Positions 7,414 through 17,500 of a stretch of DNA of 64,000 bases are shown piece after piece; position 1 is the first letter of the stretch, and each line of letters opens with the position of its first letter. The stretch is taken from NCBI RefSeq assembly GCF_039540195.1, contig NZ_BAABEO010000008.1:804590-868589 (forward strand), written 5' to 3'. The notes under the pieces were generated by a model. It was not told the DNA's origin, ran no database searches, and saw only the letters and a list, made by a program, of their open reading frames with translations. The position numbers and the translations under genes are program-made. This DNA is from Zafaria ginkgonis. Its GTDB lineage: Bacteria; Actinomycetota; Actinomycetes; Actinomycetales; Micrococcaceae.

Positions 7414-9858
7414 TTAGCTCCAGACCAGGTTCCAGGTCCCGGCAGCCAGGGCGGCCCCGATCGCGGCGGCCCCGACCGCCGCGCCGCCGAGCAGCACCCA
7501 CGCGTCCAGGCCGGTGAACACGGACGCCCGCGCCCAGGTGCGCGGGCCCTCGCCGAAGCCCTTGGCCTCCATGGTCACGGCCAGCCGCGACGCACGCCGG
7601 ATGGCCTGCACCAGCAGCCCGAACGCCTGCCCCAGGTTCGCGCGCAGGCGAGCTCCGGCGCTGCCGTGGGAACCGACGCCGCGGGCCCGCCGGGCCATGC
7701 CCAGCGTCCGCCATTCCTCGGCCAGCAGTCCCAGCAGCCGCAGCGCCGCCAGTCCGCCCAGCACGAAGCGGTGCGGCAGCCGCGCCTTCTGGGCCAGCGC
7801 GTCGGCCAGGTCCGTCGGATCGGTGGAGGCCATCACCAGCACCGCCGGCAGCGCCACGGCAAAACCGCGCAGGCCGGTCGCCGCGCCGGCGGCCACCGAC
7901 CCTTCGGTGAGCGTGAAGATCCCCAGGTCCAGCAGCACCGCACCGGAGTCGTTGCCGACCAGCGCGGTGCCCCAGGCCGCCATCAGCCCGGCCACCGCCA
8001 GCGGCCAGGCCCGGCGCAGGAACGCGAACGGTCCCACCCCGGAGAGCGGCAGCAGGGCCAGGCAGGCGACCACCACGACGGACGCGCTCACCCAGTCCAG
8101 CGTGGCCACCAGCCCCGCGGTCACCAGCAGCACGGCGACCATTTTGGCCAGCGGGTTCGCGCGGCCCAACACGCTGCGGGCGGCGGCATCGGCGACGGCG
8201 ATCCCGGGATCCCGTCCCGGCGTACCGGCACCGGCCGCCCCGGCACCGGTCACGCCACTGCCGCCCGGGACAATGCCAACCGGGACGGTGCCGACCGCGA
8301 CGGTGCGGGCGCCCAACGCCGCGGTGAAGTGCTCGTCGTGCGTCACGGCCAGGACCGTGCGGCCGGCGGCCAGTTCCTCGCGCAGCAGCAGCGCCAGTTC
8401 GCGCCAGGTGTTGGCGTCCTGGCCGAAGGTGGGCTCGTCCAGCACCAGCACGTTGGGGCCGGCGGCCAGCACCGTCGCGACCGAGAGCCGGCGTTTCTCT
8501 CCCCCGGACAGGGTGAAGGGGTTGGCGTCGGCCAGGTGCCCCAGCCGGAGCCGGCCCAGCAGCTCGTCCACGCGCCGCTCCACCTCCTCGGGGGTGAAGA
8601 GCGGGCGCCCGGTGCCCGGGTGGCGCGCGTGGCGCGGTCCGAAGGCCAGCTCTTCACGCACGGTGGAGGCCACGAACTGGTGCTCCGGTTCCTGGAACAC
8701 GGTGCCGATGCGGCTGACCAGGTCGCCGGCCTTCCAGCGGAAGGGGTCCGGGGACAGCCCGCCGGCGAGGTCCGGCGCGGCACGGACCTGCCCGCCGGCC
8801 GGTTCCAACAGCCCGGCCAGCGTCAGCGCCAGCGTGGATTTGCCGGCCCCGTTGGGGCCGGTGATGCCGACCGCCTCGCCGGCGCGCAGGTCCAGGTCCA
8901 CGCCGGAGAGCACCGCGCGCCGACCCTTTGGGGACCGGCGGCGGCGGGACGCTTCGCGGGAAACCGCCAGGCCGGCGGCGGCAAGCAGGACCGGTCCCGG
9001 CGTGGCGTCCGGCCGGCCTGCCGCCCGTTCGACGACCGGCACGTGCCCGGGCACCCACACCCCGGCCTCGATCAGTTCGGTGCGGACAGGGCCCTCGGCG
9101 AACAGTTCCTCGGGGGTCCCGCTGTGGGACACCCCTCCCCCGGGTTCGAGCACCACCACGCGGTCCATGTGCCCGGCCCAGGCGGCCAGGCGGTGCTCGA
9201 CGACCACCAGGGTCGCCCCGGTGGCGGCCACCGCGGCGATCACGGCGTCGCGGACTTCCAGCACGCCGGCGGGATCCAGGTTGGCGGTGGGTTCATCCAG
9301 CAACACCAGTCCCGGCCGCATGGCCAGGATCCCCGCCAGCGCCAGGCGCTGCTTCTGCCCTCCGGACAGGTGCGCCGTCGGGTGGTCCAACGGCACGTCC
9401 AGCCCCACGGCATCCAAGGCCGCGGCCACGCGGTCCCAGATTTCCGCGCGCGGGACGGCCAGGTTCTCCGCCCCGAACGCCACGTCGTCCCCCACGCGGG
9501 CAAGGACCACCTGGGTTTCCGGGTCCTGCTGGACCAGTCCGGCCCGCCCGCGCGAGGCCTCGGCCGGGCGGCCGTCGACGAGCAGGTCGCCGAAGTCCTC
9601 GGCCTCCTCGTCGTGGTGCAGCACTCCCGCCAGGGCGTGCAGCAGGGTGGATTTGCCGGCCCCGGACGGGCCCACCAGCAGGACCCGCTCCCCGGGGGCG
9701 ATCTCCAGGTCCAGGCCCCTAATGGCGGGGGCGGAGCGGCCTGCGTGGCGCCAGCCCCACCCGCGCGCGGACACCGCGGCCGGCACCACGGCTTCCGGCC
9801 GGGCGCCGGCCCCGCCGGGCGCGGAGGCGGCCGCCGTCGTTCCGGTGTCTGCGGACAT
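7414..9858 (-). CDS. ECF transporter energizing module: two ATPase domains fused to transmembrane EcfT
   Basis: The 814-residue protein contains a whole energy-coupling module. ATPase 1 (about residues 30-260) has Walker A GPSGAGKST, signature LSGGQKQRLA and Walker B LVLLDEPT. ATPase 2 (about 285-510) has GPNGAGKST, LSGGEKRRLS and LVLDEPT. The C-terminal EcfT (about 540-814) has several membrane helices and the coupling motif MEAKGFG. The upstream YkoE-type S-component, 3 nt away, and the TPP riboswitch before it indicate uptake of a thiamine precursor (hydroxymethylpyrimidine or thiamine). In Bacillus YkoEDCB the ATPase pair and EcfT are separate chains, so the A-A-T fusion is notable. A Gly/Ala/Pro-rich linker (about 515-545) joins ATPase 2 to EcfT. 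Confidence 0.92.
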   Translation of the reverse strand: MSADTGTTAAASAPGGAGARPEAVVPAAVSARGWGWRHAGRSAPAIRGLDLEIAPGERVLLVGPSGAGKSTLLHALAGVLHHDEEAEDFGDLLVDGRPAEASRGRAGLVQQDPETQVVLARVGDDVAFGAENLAVPRAEIWDRVAAALDAVGLDVPLDHPTAHLSGGQKQRLALAGILAMRPGLVLLDEPTANLDPAGVLEVRDAVIAAVAATGATLVVVEHRLAAWAGHMDRVVVLEPGGGVSHSGTPEELFAEGPVRTELIEAGVWVPGHVPVVERAAGRPDATPGPVLLAAAGLAVSREASRRRRSPKGRRAVLSGVDLDLRAGEAVGITGPNGAGKSTLALTLAGLLEPAGGQVRAAPDLAGGLSPDPFRWKAGDLVSRIGTVFQEPEHQFVASTVREELAFGPRHARHPGTGRPLFTPEEVERRVDELLGRLRLGHLADANPFTLSGGEKRRLSVATVLAAGPNVLVLDEPTFGQDANTWRELALLLREELAAGRTVLAVTHDEHFTAALGARTVAVGTVPVGIVPGGSGVTGAGAAGAGTPGRDPGIAVADAAARSVLGRANPLAKMVAVLLVTAGLVATLDWVSASVVVVACLALLPLSGVGPFAFLRRAWPLAVAGLMAAWGTALVGNDSGAVLLDLGIFTLTEGSVAAGAATGLRGFAVALPAVLVMASTDPTDLADALAQKARLPHRFVLGGLAALRLLGLLAEEWRTLGMARRARGVGSHGSAGARLRANLGQAFGLLVQAIRRASRLAVTMEAKGFGEGPRTWARASVFTGLDAWVLLGGAAVGAAAIGAALAAGTWNLVWS

Positions 9859-9861
9859 GGC

Positions 9862-10482
9862 CTAGCCGAACACCGGTTCCTGCGCGGCCTTGCGCGAGGC
9901 GAGCGCGGACAGCGCGCCGGTGCGGGCCAGGGCGCGCGTGGCGAGCCAGGACAGCAGGCCGGCGATGACGACGCCGGAGAGGGTGGTGCCGGCGACGTAC
10001 ACGATCTTCATGGCGGTGGTGTATTCGGGGAACCAGTTGAAGATGAAGGCGTCGTTGATGCCACCGAACAGGCCGGCGCCGGCGCCGGCGAGCAGGGCGG
10101 TAACCAGGTCCCAGCGCCGGTAGAGGAACAGCGCGAAGACCAGTTCCGCTCCCAGGCCCTGGATCAGGCCGGAAGCCAGGACCGTCAGGCCGAACTGGGA
10201 ACCCAGGAACGCGGAGACGACGGCGGCGACGAGTTCGCAGAACAGGGCGGCTCCCGGCTTGCGGATGATCAGGGCGCCCAGGACCGCGGGGAACAGCCAC
10301 ATGCCGGTGACCACGGAGGATGCGGGCGGGAAGAACAGGAACAGTCCGCCGATGCCGGCGTAGGCAAGGTTCCAGCCCCAGAAGATGACGCCGGAGGCGA
10401 CCGCGATCACGGCGGCGACGACGATGTCGACGACGCGCCAGGAACGGCGTGCGGCGGGGACGGTGTTGACCGGGTGGGCCAT
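9862..10482 (-). CDS. ykoE: ECF transporter S-component, YkoE family (thiamine/HMP uptake)
   Basis: This 206-residue integral membrane protein has about six hydrophobic segments. It starts after a strong ribosome-binding site (AAGGAGGAATACATC before the ATG). Segments such as WGWNLAYAGIGGLFLFFPP and FGGINDAFIFNWFPEY are typical of the YkoE group of substrate-binding S-components. It captures the vitamin precursor and hands it to the ATPase/EcfT protein encoded 3 nt downstream. The TPP riboswitch in its leader makes a thiamine-related substrate very likely. Hydroxymethylpyrimidine versus thiamine itself cannot be decided here. Confidence 0.88.
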   Translation of the reverse strand: MAHPVNTVPAARRSWRVVDIVVAAVIAVASGVIFWGWNLAYAGIGGLFLFFPPASSVVTGMWLFPAVLGALIIRKPGAALFCELVAAVVSAFLGSQFGLTVLASGLIQGLGAELVFALFLYRRWDLVTALLAGAGAGLFGGINDAFIFNWFPEYTTAMKIVYVAGTTLSGVVIAGLLSWLATRALARTGALSALASRKAAQEPVFG

Positions 10483-10547
10483 GATGTATTCCTCCTTGAG
10501 GGCAAGGAGGGGAGGGATTCGGCGGCATGTGCCGCTGCACCCTGAGA

Positions 10548-10662
10548 TCTCGACTCCCTTCGCCGGTACTAGCCGGAGCAGGTTCGAGGGTCTGCGGCGA
10601 TCCGCACTCTCAGCGCCCTGGCTGCACGGCCGTACGGGCCGGGCGCAGGCGCTCCCCTGTCG
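10548..10662 (-). promoter_or_regulatory. TPP riboswitch (THI element)
   Basis: Read on the minus strand, the leader of the ykoE-type operon contains the conserved THI-box elements in order: CAGGGGAGCGCC, then GGGCGCTGAGAGTGCGG, then GACCCTCGAACCTG, then CTAGTACCGGCGAAGGGA. These are the aptamer core of thiamine-pyrophosphate riboswitches. It ends about 65 nt before the start codon. TPP binding should shut down expression of the transporter, by sequestering the ribosome-binding site or by termination. The sequence alone does not show which. Confidence 0.96.
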
Positions 10663-10754
10663 TTTGTTTCAGTCATGCCATAGTACAGCCACGCTATGCT
10701 GTGGCCGTACCGCCCTTTGTCTGGTTGGGCATCGTCTAGTTGGGAGAACCGTTG

Positions 10755-11024
10755 ATGAAGACACTGCTCAAGCTGGCCGGACCCTTTGTGACCCTCGCCG
10801 CCGGGTTTGCCGGCGCCAAGGTGGTCGAACTGGTCTGGACCAAGGTCACCGGCGCCAGGCCGCCGCGGCCAGGCGACACCGAGGCCAACGTGAAGTCCTC
10901 GCTGCGCCAGGTGCTGGCCTTCGCCATGGTTTCCGCGGCCGTGGGGGCCGCCATCGAGGTCCTCACCGGCCACGGCACCCGGTTCGCGATCTCCCGCCTC
11001 GGCCAGGACGCGGACGAGTCCTAG
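10755..11024 (+). CDS. DUF4235 small membrane protein
   Basis: This 89-residue protein has two hydrophobic segments (about residues 5-22 and 55-75) separated by a polar loop containing VWTKVTGARPPRPGD. It matches the actinobacterial DUF4235 family, which has no known function. The ATG at 10755 has GGGAGA upstream and gives the compact family start MKTLLK. An in-frame GTG-type start 15 nt upstream is less likely. It is divergent from the thiamine transporter operon, and the shared region holds an imperfect palindrome (AGCCAC..GTGGCC) near 10688-10707. It is convergent with the mnh operon. Confidence 0.8.
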   Translation: MKTLLKLAGPFVTLAAGFAGAKVVELVWTKVTGARPPRPGDTEANVKSSLRQVLAFAMVSAAVGAAIEVLTGHGTRFAISRLGQDADES

Positions 11025-11043
11025 CCCTCCGCCCTCCGGCCGG

Positions 11044-11526
11044 CTAGGTGCCGGCCGGACCGGCGGCGGCACCGCCGTCAGGGCCCGCGGCGTCCAGGCC
11101 GGCGTCGTGCCCGGCGGGTTCGCGGCCGGAGGATTCGCGTCCGTGGCCCTCCGCTCCGGCCCCGTCCTGCAGCGCCGCCCGGGCCACGACCTGGTCCAGT
11201 TCGTCGACGAGCAGCGTCTCCTTCTTCAGGTGCTTGGTGCGGTAGCCGGCCCGGCCCACCATGTGGGCGCTGACCGGTGCGGTCAGCAGCTGCAGCAGCC
11301 AGGCCAGCAGCAGCACCGGCACCAGCGCCCAGCTGCGCAATTCGATCGCCACCGCGGACAGCAGCAGGACCAGGCCCAGCACCTGCGGCTTCGTGGCCGC
11401 ATGCATGCGGGAGAGCAGGTCCGGGAAGCGCAGCATGCCGATGCCGGCGGCCACCGACATCAGGCAGCCCACCACCAGGAACACGCCCGCCACGGCCTCG
11501 AGCACGGTGTCCAGGGCGCCGCTCAT
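11044..11526 (-). CDS. mnhG: Na+/H+ antiporter subunit G
   Basis: This 160-residue protein is the last subunit of the Mrp/Mnh complex. The N-terminal half holds three membrane helices and the family core LRFPDLLSRMHAATKPQVLG. The C-terminal about 60 residues form a long polar Gly/Ala-rich tail not typical of shorter MnhG proteins. The ATG was chosen at the 4-nt ATGA overlap with mnhF. It acts in the cytoplasmic membrane as part of the multi-subunit antiporter for sodium and pH homeostasis. Confidence 0.92.
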   Translation of the reverse strand: MSGALDTVLEAVAGVFLVVGCLMSVAAGIGMLRFPDLLSRMHAATKPQVLGLVLLLSAVAIELRSWALVPVLLLAWLLQLLTAPVSAHMVGRAGYRTKHLKKETLLVDELDQVVARAALQDGAGAEGHGRESSGREPAGHDAGLDAAGPDGGAAAGPAGT

Positions 11527-11789
11527 GAGTTCCTCCGGTCGGTCACGTAGCGGGAAACCGTCACCGAGCCGATGAAGCCGATCACGCAGGCGGCCACCAC
11601 GAACACCAGGTTGTTCGTGTGCTTGTTCACCGCCATGTCCACGCACAGCGCGGCGGCGACGATCATCAGCAGCACGTCCAGCGCCAGCACGCGCTCAAGG
11701 ATGGACGGTCCGCGCGCGATCCGGACGATGGCCAGCGCGGCGGCGACCGAGAGCAGCACCCCGCAGATCCAAGCGACGGCGATCATCAT
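11523..11789 (-). CDS. mnhF: Na+/H+ antiporter subunit F
   Basis: The 88-residue, three-helix membrane subunit carries the characteristic IVRIARGPSILERVLALDVL segment found in MnhF/MrpF. The start overlaps the mnhE stop by 4 nt (ATGA), as with every other junction in this operon. A second Met directly follows the first, so the start may be one codon later. It is a component of the Mrp hexa-subunit antiporter and is not functional alone. Confidence 0.93.
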   Translation of the reverse strand: MMIAVAWICGVLLSVAAALAIVRIARGPSILERVLALDVLLMIVAAALCVDMAVNKHTNNLVFVVAACVIGFIGSVTVSRYVTDRRNS

Positions 11790-12442
11790 GGCGCCTCCTC
11801 CCCTGCGGTGATCCCGCCGGGCGGGGTGAAATCGTGGTTCTGCGGCGGCGGGGAGGCCTGGCCTGCCCGTTCGGCATCGATCCTGGCCACCTCCTCGCGC
11901 GTGCCCATGATGCGAATCAGCCGCGCCTCGATGTCCAGGATGTGGCTGTGGACCTTTTCCACCTCGGCGTGCGTGTTCACGTTGAGCACGTGCAGGTACA
12001 GCGTGGAGCTGACGCGGTCCACCTCCACCACGAACGAGCCCGGCACCAGGGTCAGCGCATGGCCAACGGCGGTGACCATGAGGTCGTCACGGGTCCGCAG
12101 GCGCACGCCGACCACGGCGCTGCGCACGCGCGGTCCGCGGAACACGGCCAGGGCGAAGACCTGGAAGCTGGCCAGCACCACGTCCCAGAGGAACCCCAGC
12201 GCGAACACGAAGGCCCGCCAGACGTTGAAGCGTCCGCTCAGTTCCACCGGCGGCAGCCGGAACACGTTGACGACCACCAGGGCGATCAGGAAGCCGAACA
12301 CCAGGTTGCCGGCGGAGAAGTCCTGCCACAGCGCCCCCCAGACCAGGGCCATCCACACCAGCAGCGGCAGTTCGATCCAGAAGGTCAGACGCGGCCCCTG
12401 CTGCGCGGCGCCCGCGCCGGGCCGGCCTCCGCGCCGGATCAC
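11786..12442 (-). CDS. mnhE: Na+/H+ antiporter subunit E
   Basis: The 218-residue subunit has an N-terminal pair of membrane helices (about residues 20-60) and a cytoplasmic domain with the MnhE pattern VVGVRLRTRDDLMVTAVGHALTLVPGS and LYLHVLNV. The first about 18 residues and the C-terminal about 30 are polar extensions. It overlaps mnhD and mnhF by 4 nt each, consistent with tight translational coupling. Confidence 0.92.
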   Translation of the reverse strand: MIRRGGRPGAGAAQQGPRLTFWIELPLLVWMALVWGALWQDFSAGNLVFGFLIALVVVNVFRLPPVELSGRFNVWRAFVFALGFLWDVVLASFQVFALAVFRGPRVRSAVVGVRLRTRDDLMVTAVGHALTLVPGSFVVEVDRVSSTLYLHVLNVNTHAEVEKVHSHILDIEARLIRIMGTREEVARIDAERAGQASPPPQNHDFTPPGGITAGEEAP

Positions 12443-14076
12443 TTCAGGCTCCCGGGCTCGTAGGTCGCCTCGGCGCCGAAGACGGCCTCGATGTACGGGG
12501 TGCGCTCGAGCATCTGGCTCGCGGCCTGCTCGCTGAGCTGGAACAGGGGGCCGGCGAACACCGTCAGGGCAACGCCCAGGGCCACCAGGCCGGCGGTGGG
12601 CCCGACCATGCCGCGGGGCAGCAGGGCGGTGTCCCCGCGGCCGCTGAAGCGGCTACCGGAGTTGGCCACGGAGCGGTAGGTGGTGATCGGGGACCCGTCG
12701 GCGGCCGTGACCAGCAGCAGCGGGTCGGGGTTCTCCGCGTCCTCGGCCTTGCGCCAGAACGCCCGGTTCCAGACGCGCGCCACCGCCAGCAGCGTGAGCA
12801 GCGAGGTGGCCACGGAGCCGCCCACCAGCACCCAGCCCAGCGGGGTGTCCAGTTCCACGCCGCCCTGGATCAGCCCCAGCTTGCCGAGGAACCCGGAGAA
12901 GGGCGGGATGCCGGCCAGGTTCATCGCGGGGAGGAAGAAGAGCACCGCCAGCACCGGGGACAGCCGGGCCAGCGAGCCCAGCCGGTCCACGTTGGAGGTG
13001 CCGCCGCGGCGCTCGATCAGGCCCGTGACCAGGAACAGGGAGGTCTGCACGATGATGTGGTGCACCACGTAGTACACCGCCGCGGCCAGCCCCACCACGT
13101 TCCCGACCGCGAGCCCGAAGACCATGAAGCCGATGTGGCTGGTGAGGGTGAAGGAGAGCATACGCTTGATGTCCGCCTGCGCGATCGCGCCGAGGATCCC
13201 CACCAGCATGGTCAGCAGCGCCACCACCATCAGCAGGGTGTTGATCCGGTCCCCCGGGAAGAGCAGCGTCTCGGTGCGCACCATCGCGTAGACGCCCACC
13301 TTGGTGAGCAGGCCGGCGAACACCGCGGTCACCGGGGCCGGCGCGGTCGGGTAGGAGTCGGGCAGCCAGAAGGAGAGCGGGAAGACGGCGGCCTTGATGC
13401 CGAAGGCCACGAACAGCATCAGGTGCAGCACCACCTGCGTTCCGTAGTCGATCTGTCCGAGCTTGATCGCCAGGTCCGCCATGTTCACCGTTCCGGTGGC
13501 CGCGTAGATCATGGCGATCGCCAGGAGGAACAGCACCGAGGAGACCACGGAGACGACGACGTACGTCACCGCCGCGCGGATGCGCGCCGTGGTGCCGCCG
13601 AGGGTCAGCAGCACGTAGGAGGCGGTCAGCAGGATCTCGAAGCCGACGTAGAGGTTGAACAGGTCCCCGGCGAGGAAGGCGTTGGAGACGCCGGCGACCA
13701 GGATCAGGTAGGTCGGGTGGAACACGGAGATCGGGCCGTCCTCGTCCCCGTCGGCCATGCCCTGGCCGGTGGCGTAGAGGAGCACGGCCAGGCTCACGCA
13801 GGTGGAGACCACCAGCATGAGCGAGGAGAACTCGTCCACGACCATGGAGATGCCCCACGGGGGCGCCCAGCCTCCGAGCAGCACGGCCTGGGCCCCGTGG
13901 CGCCAGGCGCCCACCAGCATCCACGTCTCCAGCGCCAGCGTCAGCACCAGCGTGGAGATGGTGACCGCGCGCTGGGCGCCGGTGTGCCGGCGCAGCACGA
14001 AGGCCAGCGCGGCGCCGAGCAGCGGCAGGGCGACGGCAAGGGGGGCGAAGGAGACGGCGGCCAGCGGGGCGCTCAT
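12439..14076 (-). CDS. mnhD: Na+/H+ antiporter subunit D
   Basis: The 545-residue polytopic protein is homologous to the proton-pumping NuoM/NuoN subunits of complex I. It has about 14 hydrophobic segments. Family hallmarks include LFNLYVGFEILLTASYVLL, the lysine-containing GIKAAVFPLSFWLPDSYPTAPAPVTAVFAG and KVGVYAMVR. These membrane-buried charged residues form part of the ion path. The C-terminal region is less conserved. It is part of the mnhACDEFG operon. Confidence 0.95.
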   Translation of the reverse strand: MSAPLAAVSFAPLAVALPLLGAALAFVLRRHTGAQRAVTISTLVLTLALETWMLVGAWRHGAQAVLLGGWAPPWGISMVVDEFSSLMLVVSTCVSLAVLLYATGQGMADGDEDGPISVFHPTYLILVAGVSNAFLAGDLFNLYVGFEILLTASYVLLTLGGTTARIRAAVTYVVVSVVSSVLFLLAIAMIYAATGTVNMADLAIKLGQIDYGTQVVLHLMLFVAFGIKAAVFPLSFWLPDSYPTAPAPVTAVFAGLLTKVGVYAMVRTETLLFPGDRINTLLMVVALLTMLVGILGAIAQADIKRMLSFTLTSHIGFMVFGLAVGNVVGLAAAVYYVVHHIIVQTSLFLVTGLIERRGGTSNVDRLGSLARLSPVLAVLFFLPAMNLAGIPPFSGFLGKLGLIQGGVELDTPLGWVLVGGSVATSLLTLLAVARVWNRAFWRKAEDAENPDPLLLVTAADGSPITTYRSVANSGSRFSGRGDTALLPRGMVGPTAGLVALGVALTVFAGPLFQLSEQAASQMLERTPYIEAVFGAEATYEPGSLK

Positions 14077-14558
14077 CGCTGCCCTCCGGTGCCGGCCTCG
14101 CCGGCGAGCGTGCCGGCGTCGTCCGCTGCGGACGGGAGTTCCGTGGGGTCGAATTCGGTGGTTTCGAGCGGGATCTCGGTGTCCTCCTCGGGGTCGAAGC
14201 TGGGCTGGGCCGCGACGCGGCGGTCCTCGACGTCGTCGACGACCTCGTCACGGCGCGCGATCACCCAGGAGCGGTAGATGATGGCCAGCAGGAGCGCGGT
14301 GACCGCGAAGGTGATGACGATCGCGGTGAGGATCAGCGCCTGCGGCAGCGGATCGCTGTAGTCCTCGGCGGGGGTGCCCGCCACGTAAAGGGGGGCCAGG
14401 CCGGGAATGCCGCCGGTGGCCAGGATCAGCAGGTTGGCCCCGTTGCCGATCAGCACGATGCCCAGCAGCACCCGGGTCAGGCTGCGCTCGAGCAGCAGGT
14501 AGATGCCGGTGGCGAACAGGACGCCCATCACCGCCAGCAGGGTCACGTTCACGGTCAC
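14073..14558 (-). CDS. mnhC: Na+/H+ antiporter subunit C
   Basis: The 161-residue protein resembles NuoK: three membrane helices with LLLERSLTRVLLGIVLIGNGANLLIL and PLPQALILTAIVITFAVTA, then an acidic C-terminal tail (residues about 110-161). The start is a GTG overlapping the mnhA stop by 4 nt (GTGA). A start further upstream would extend far into mnhA. It is the second gene of the operon and overlaps mnhD by 4 nt. Confidence 0.94.
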   Translation of the reverse strand: MTVNVTLLAVMGVLFATGIYLLLERSLTRVLLGIVLIGNGANLLILATGGIPGLAPLYVAGTPAEDYSDPLPQALILTAIVITFAVTALLLAIIYRSWVIARRDEVVDDVEDRRVAAQPSFDPEEDTEIPLETTEFDPTELPSAADDAGTLAGEAGTGGQR

Positions 14559-17500
14559 CGGGCCGCCTCCAGTTCCTCGTCCTCGGGTTCCGCGTGCGGC
14601 GCGGTGGGGCTGCGCCCCTCGGTGCGTTCGTCGATCTCCGCGCCCAGGCTGCGCAGCACGTCGGCGACCAGGCCGACCACCACCAGGTACACGCCGATGT
14701 CGAAGAACGTGGAGGTGACGAACTTGTGGTCCCCGAACAGCGGCAGCGAGAACTCGAACACCGCTGACTGGAAGATCTGGCCGCCGAACGCCAGGGGCAG
14801 CATGGCGGTGAACCCGGCGATCGCCAGCCCCAGCCCCAGCAGGGTGCCGGGGCTGACCGGGGTGGCCTCGGCCAGCTCGAAGCGCCCGCCGGCCAGGTAG
14901 CGGATGGTCATGGCCAGGCCCGCGAGCAGGCCGCCGGCGAATCCGCCGCCGGGGCTGTTGTGCCCGGCCAGCAGCAGGTAGATGGAGAACAGCAGCAGGG
15001 TGTGGAAGATCAGCCGGGTGACCACCTCGATGATGATCGAGCGCCGTTCCGGGGCCAGCGTCCGCCCGGCCACCAGCCAGGCCTCGCGCTGGGAGAGCGC
15101 GAAGCTGCGGGCCACGCGCAGCGCGGCGGCGTCGCGGCGGGGGGCGTGGATCGACTCGGAGCCGCGGTCGATGCTGCCGCTGGCGATGTCCGCGGTGGTC
15201 CGGCGCTTGTCGCCGCGGCCGCGCACGAAGATCAGGCTGGCGACGCCGGTGGCGGCGGCGGCGAGCACGGTGATCTCCCCGAACGTGTCCCAGGCGCGCA
15301 GGTCCACGAGGGTCACGTTGACGATGTTCTTGCCCGCGCCCCCGTAGTAGGCCAGCTCGGGGAAGTCCAGCGAAATGGGGGCCGCGGTGCGCGAGGCCAT
15401 GGCGGTCGCGGCGATGTAGATCATGGCCGCGGCGAAGGCGACGCCCAGCAGCGCGCGCAGGAACCTGTGCCCGGACGGGTTGGTGGTCCACAATTCCACG
15501 GGCAGCGTGCGCAGCGCCAGCACGAACGCGACCAGCACGATGGTTTCCACCAGCAGCTGGGTCAGCGCCAGGTCCGGCGCTCCCTGCAGCGCGAAGATCA
15601 GGGCCATGCCGTACCCGGTGACGGAGACCATCAGCACGGCCAGGAAGCGGCGGTTGGCCCGCACCGCGGCGATCGCCCCGACCGCCATGCAGACCCCGAC
15701 CACCAGCTGCGCGGGAGTGTCGAACCAGATCAGCGAGGTCGGCACGGGGGTGTCGAAGCGGATCGCGGCGAACGCCGGCACCACCAGCGCCACGGTGAGG
15801 ATCACGCCCAGGTAGAACACCAGCGAACCGCGCTGGGTGCGGCCGGTGACCCAGACCGCGACGTTGTCGGTGCCGCCGATGATGTTGCGGTAGGTCCGCT
15901 CCGCATCCAGGGCCGGATACACCACGTCCTGGAGGCTTGCGACCGGGGTGCGCAGCGCGAACAGGGCCGCACCGGCGGCCATGGCCAGCACGCTCAGCCC
16001 CAGCGCCGGGGTGAAGCCGTGCCACAGGCCCAGGTGGATCGGTTCGGCCGGGGCCGGGAACAGCGCCGCGTAGGGGGCGATCGCGTCCTCCAGCGGACCC
16101 GGGACGAACCCGAAGACCACGCTGGCGGCCGTCAGCACCATCGGCGAGGCCAGGAACAGGCCGGGCAGGCGCTTGAACGCTGTCGGTTTGAGGCCGGGCT
16201 TGGTGGCGAACGCGCCCCACACGAAGCGGGCACTGTAGGCCACGGTCAGCGCGGAGCCGGCGACGACGCCGGCCAGGACCCAGCCGCCCGCGCCGTGCCC
16301 GGCCTCCTGGACCAGCGTTTCGAAGACGGCTTCCTTGGCGACGAAGCCGTAGAGCGGGGGCAGCCCGGCCATCGAGGCCGCGGACAGCGCGGCCACGGCG
16401 AACAGCGTCGGCGCGGTGCGCCACAGTCCGGAGAGCTGGCGCAGGTCGCGGGTGCCGGTCTGGTGGTCGATGATGCCGACCACCAGGAACAGGGCAGCCT
16501 TGAAGAAACCGTGCGCGAGCATCAGGGCCAGGCCGGCCAGCGCCGCGTTCGCCGTGCCCTGGCCCACCACCAGGATCAGGAAGCCCAGCTGCGAGACGGT
16601 GCCGTAGGCGAGCACCAGCTTCACGTCGGTCTGCTTCAGCGCGTGCCAGCCGCCCACGAGCATCGTGAGCAGGCCCAGCACCGCCGTCGTCGTTTGCCAG
16701 CTGGCGGTGTCGGAGAAGCCGGGGGCCAGCCGGGCCACCAGGTAGACGCCGGCCTTCACCATGGCCGCCGCGTGCAGGTAGGCGGAGACCGGCGTCGGGG
16801 CGGCCATCGCCCCGGGGAGCCAGAAGTGGAACGGGACCAGCGCCGACTTGGAGACCGCGCCGACGAGCACCAGCAGTATGGCCACGTCCACGAAGGTTCC
16901 GGCCAGCTGGGGCGCGCCGGCGGCGGCCTGGGCCAGGATCTCGGAAATCCGGTACGTCCCGGCCGCCGAGCCGAGCATCACCAGGCCCACCAGCATGACC
17001 AGGCCGCCGAAGGTGGTCACCATCAGGGCCTGCAACGCCGAGCGGCGGGCGAAGATGCGGCCCCGGGCGAAGCCGATCAGCAGGTAGGACAGGATGGTGG
17101 TCAGTTCCCAGAAGATGAACAGCAGGATCAGGTCATCGGCCGTGACCAGGCCGAACATGGCGCCGGCGAAGGCGAGCAGCTGCGCGCCGAACGGGCCGAT
17201 GTTGGCGTCCTCGTTCTTGAAGTAGCGGGCGCAGTAGACCAGCACCAGCGCGCCCACGCCGAGCACCAGCAGGCACAGCACCGCGGAGAGCGCATCCATG
17301 CGGAATGCCAATTCCACCTGCAGGTTCGGGATCCACGGAATGGTGAGCGAAGGCGGGGCGTTCGGGGCGCCGTCGGCGGCGGTCTGGTCCGCCGTCGTGA
17401 AGGAGGCGAAATTCAGCAGGAGCCAGACGAATCCGGCGGCCGGAACCGCCCCCAGCAGGTAGAAGGTGCTGCGGCCCATTCGGCGGAAAATCAGGGGCGC

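Noticed and set aside
7666..10545. Long plus-strand open frame opposite the ECF transporter
   Set aside because: Composition-driven antisense frame without recognisable motifs, overlapping two certain genes and the TPP riboswitch.
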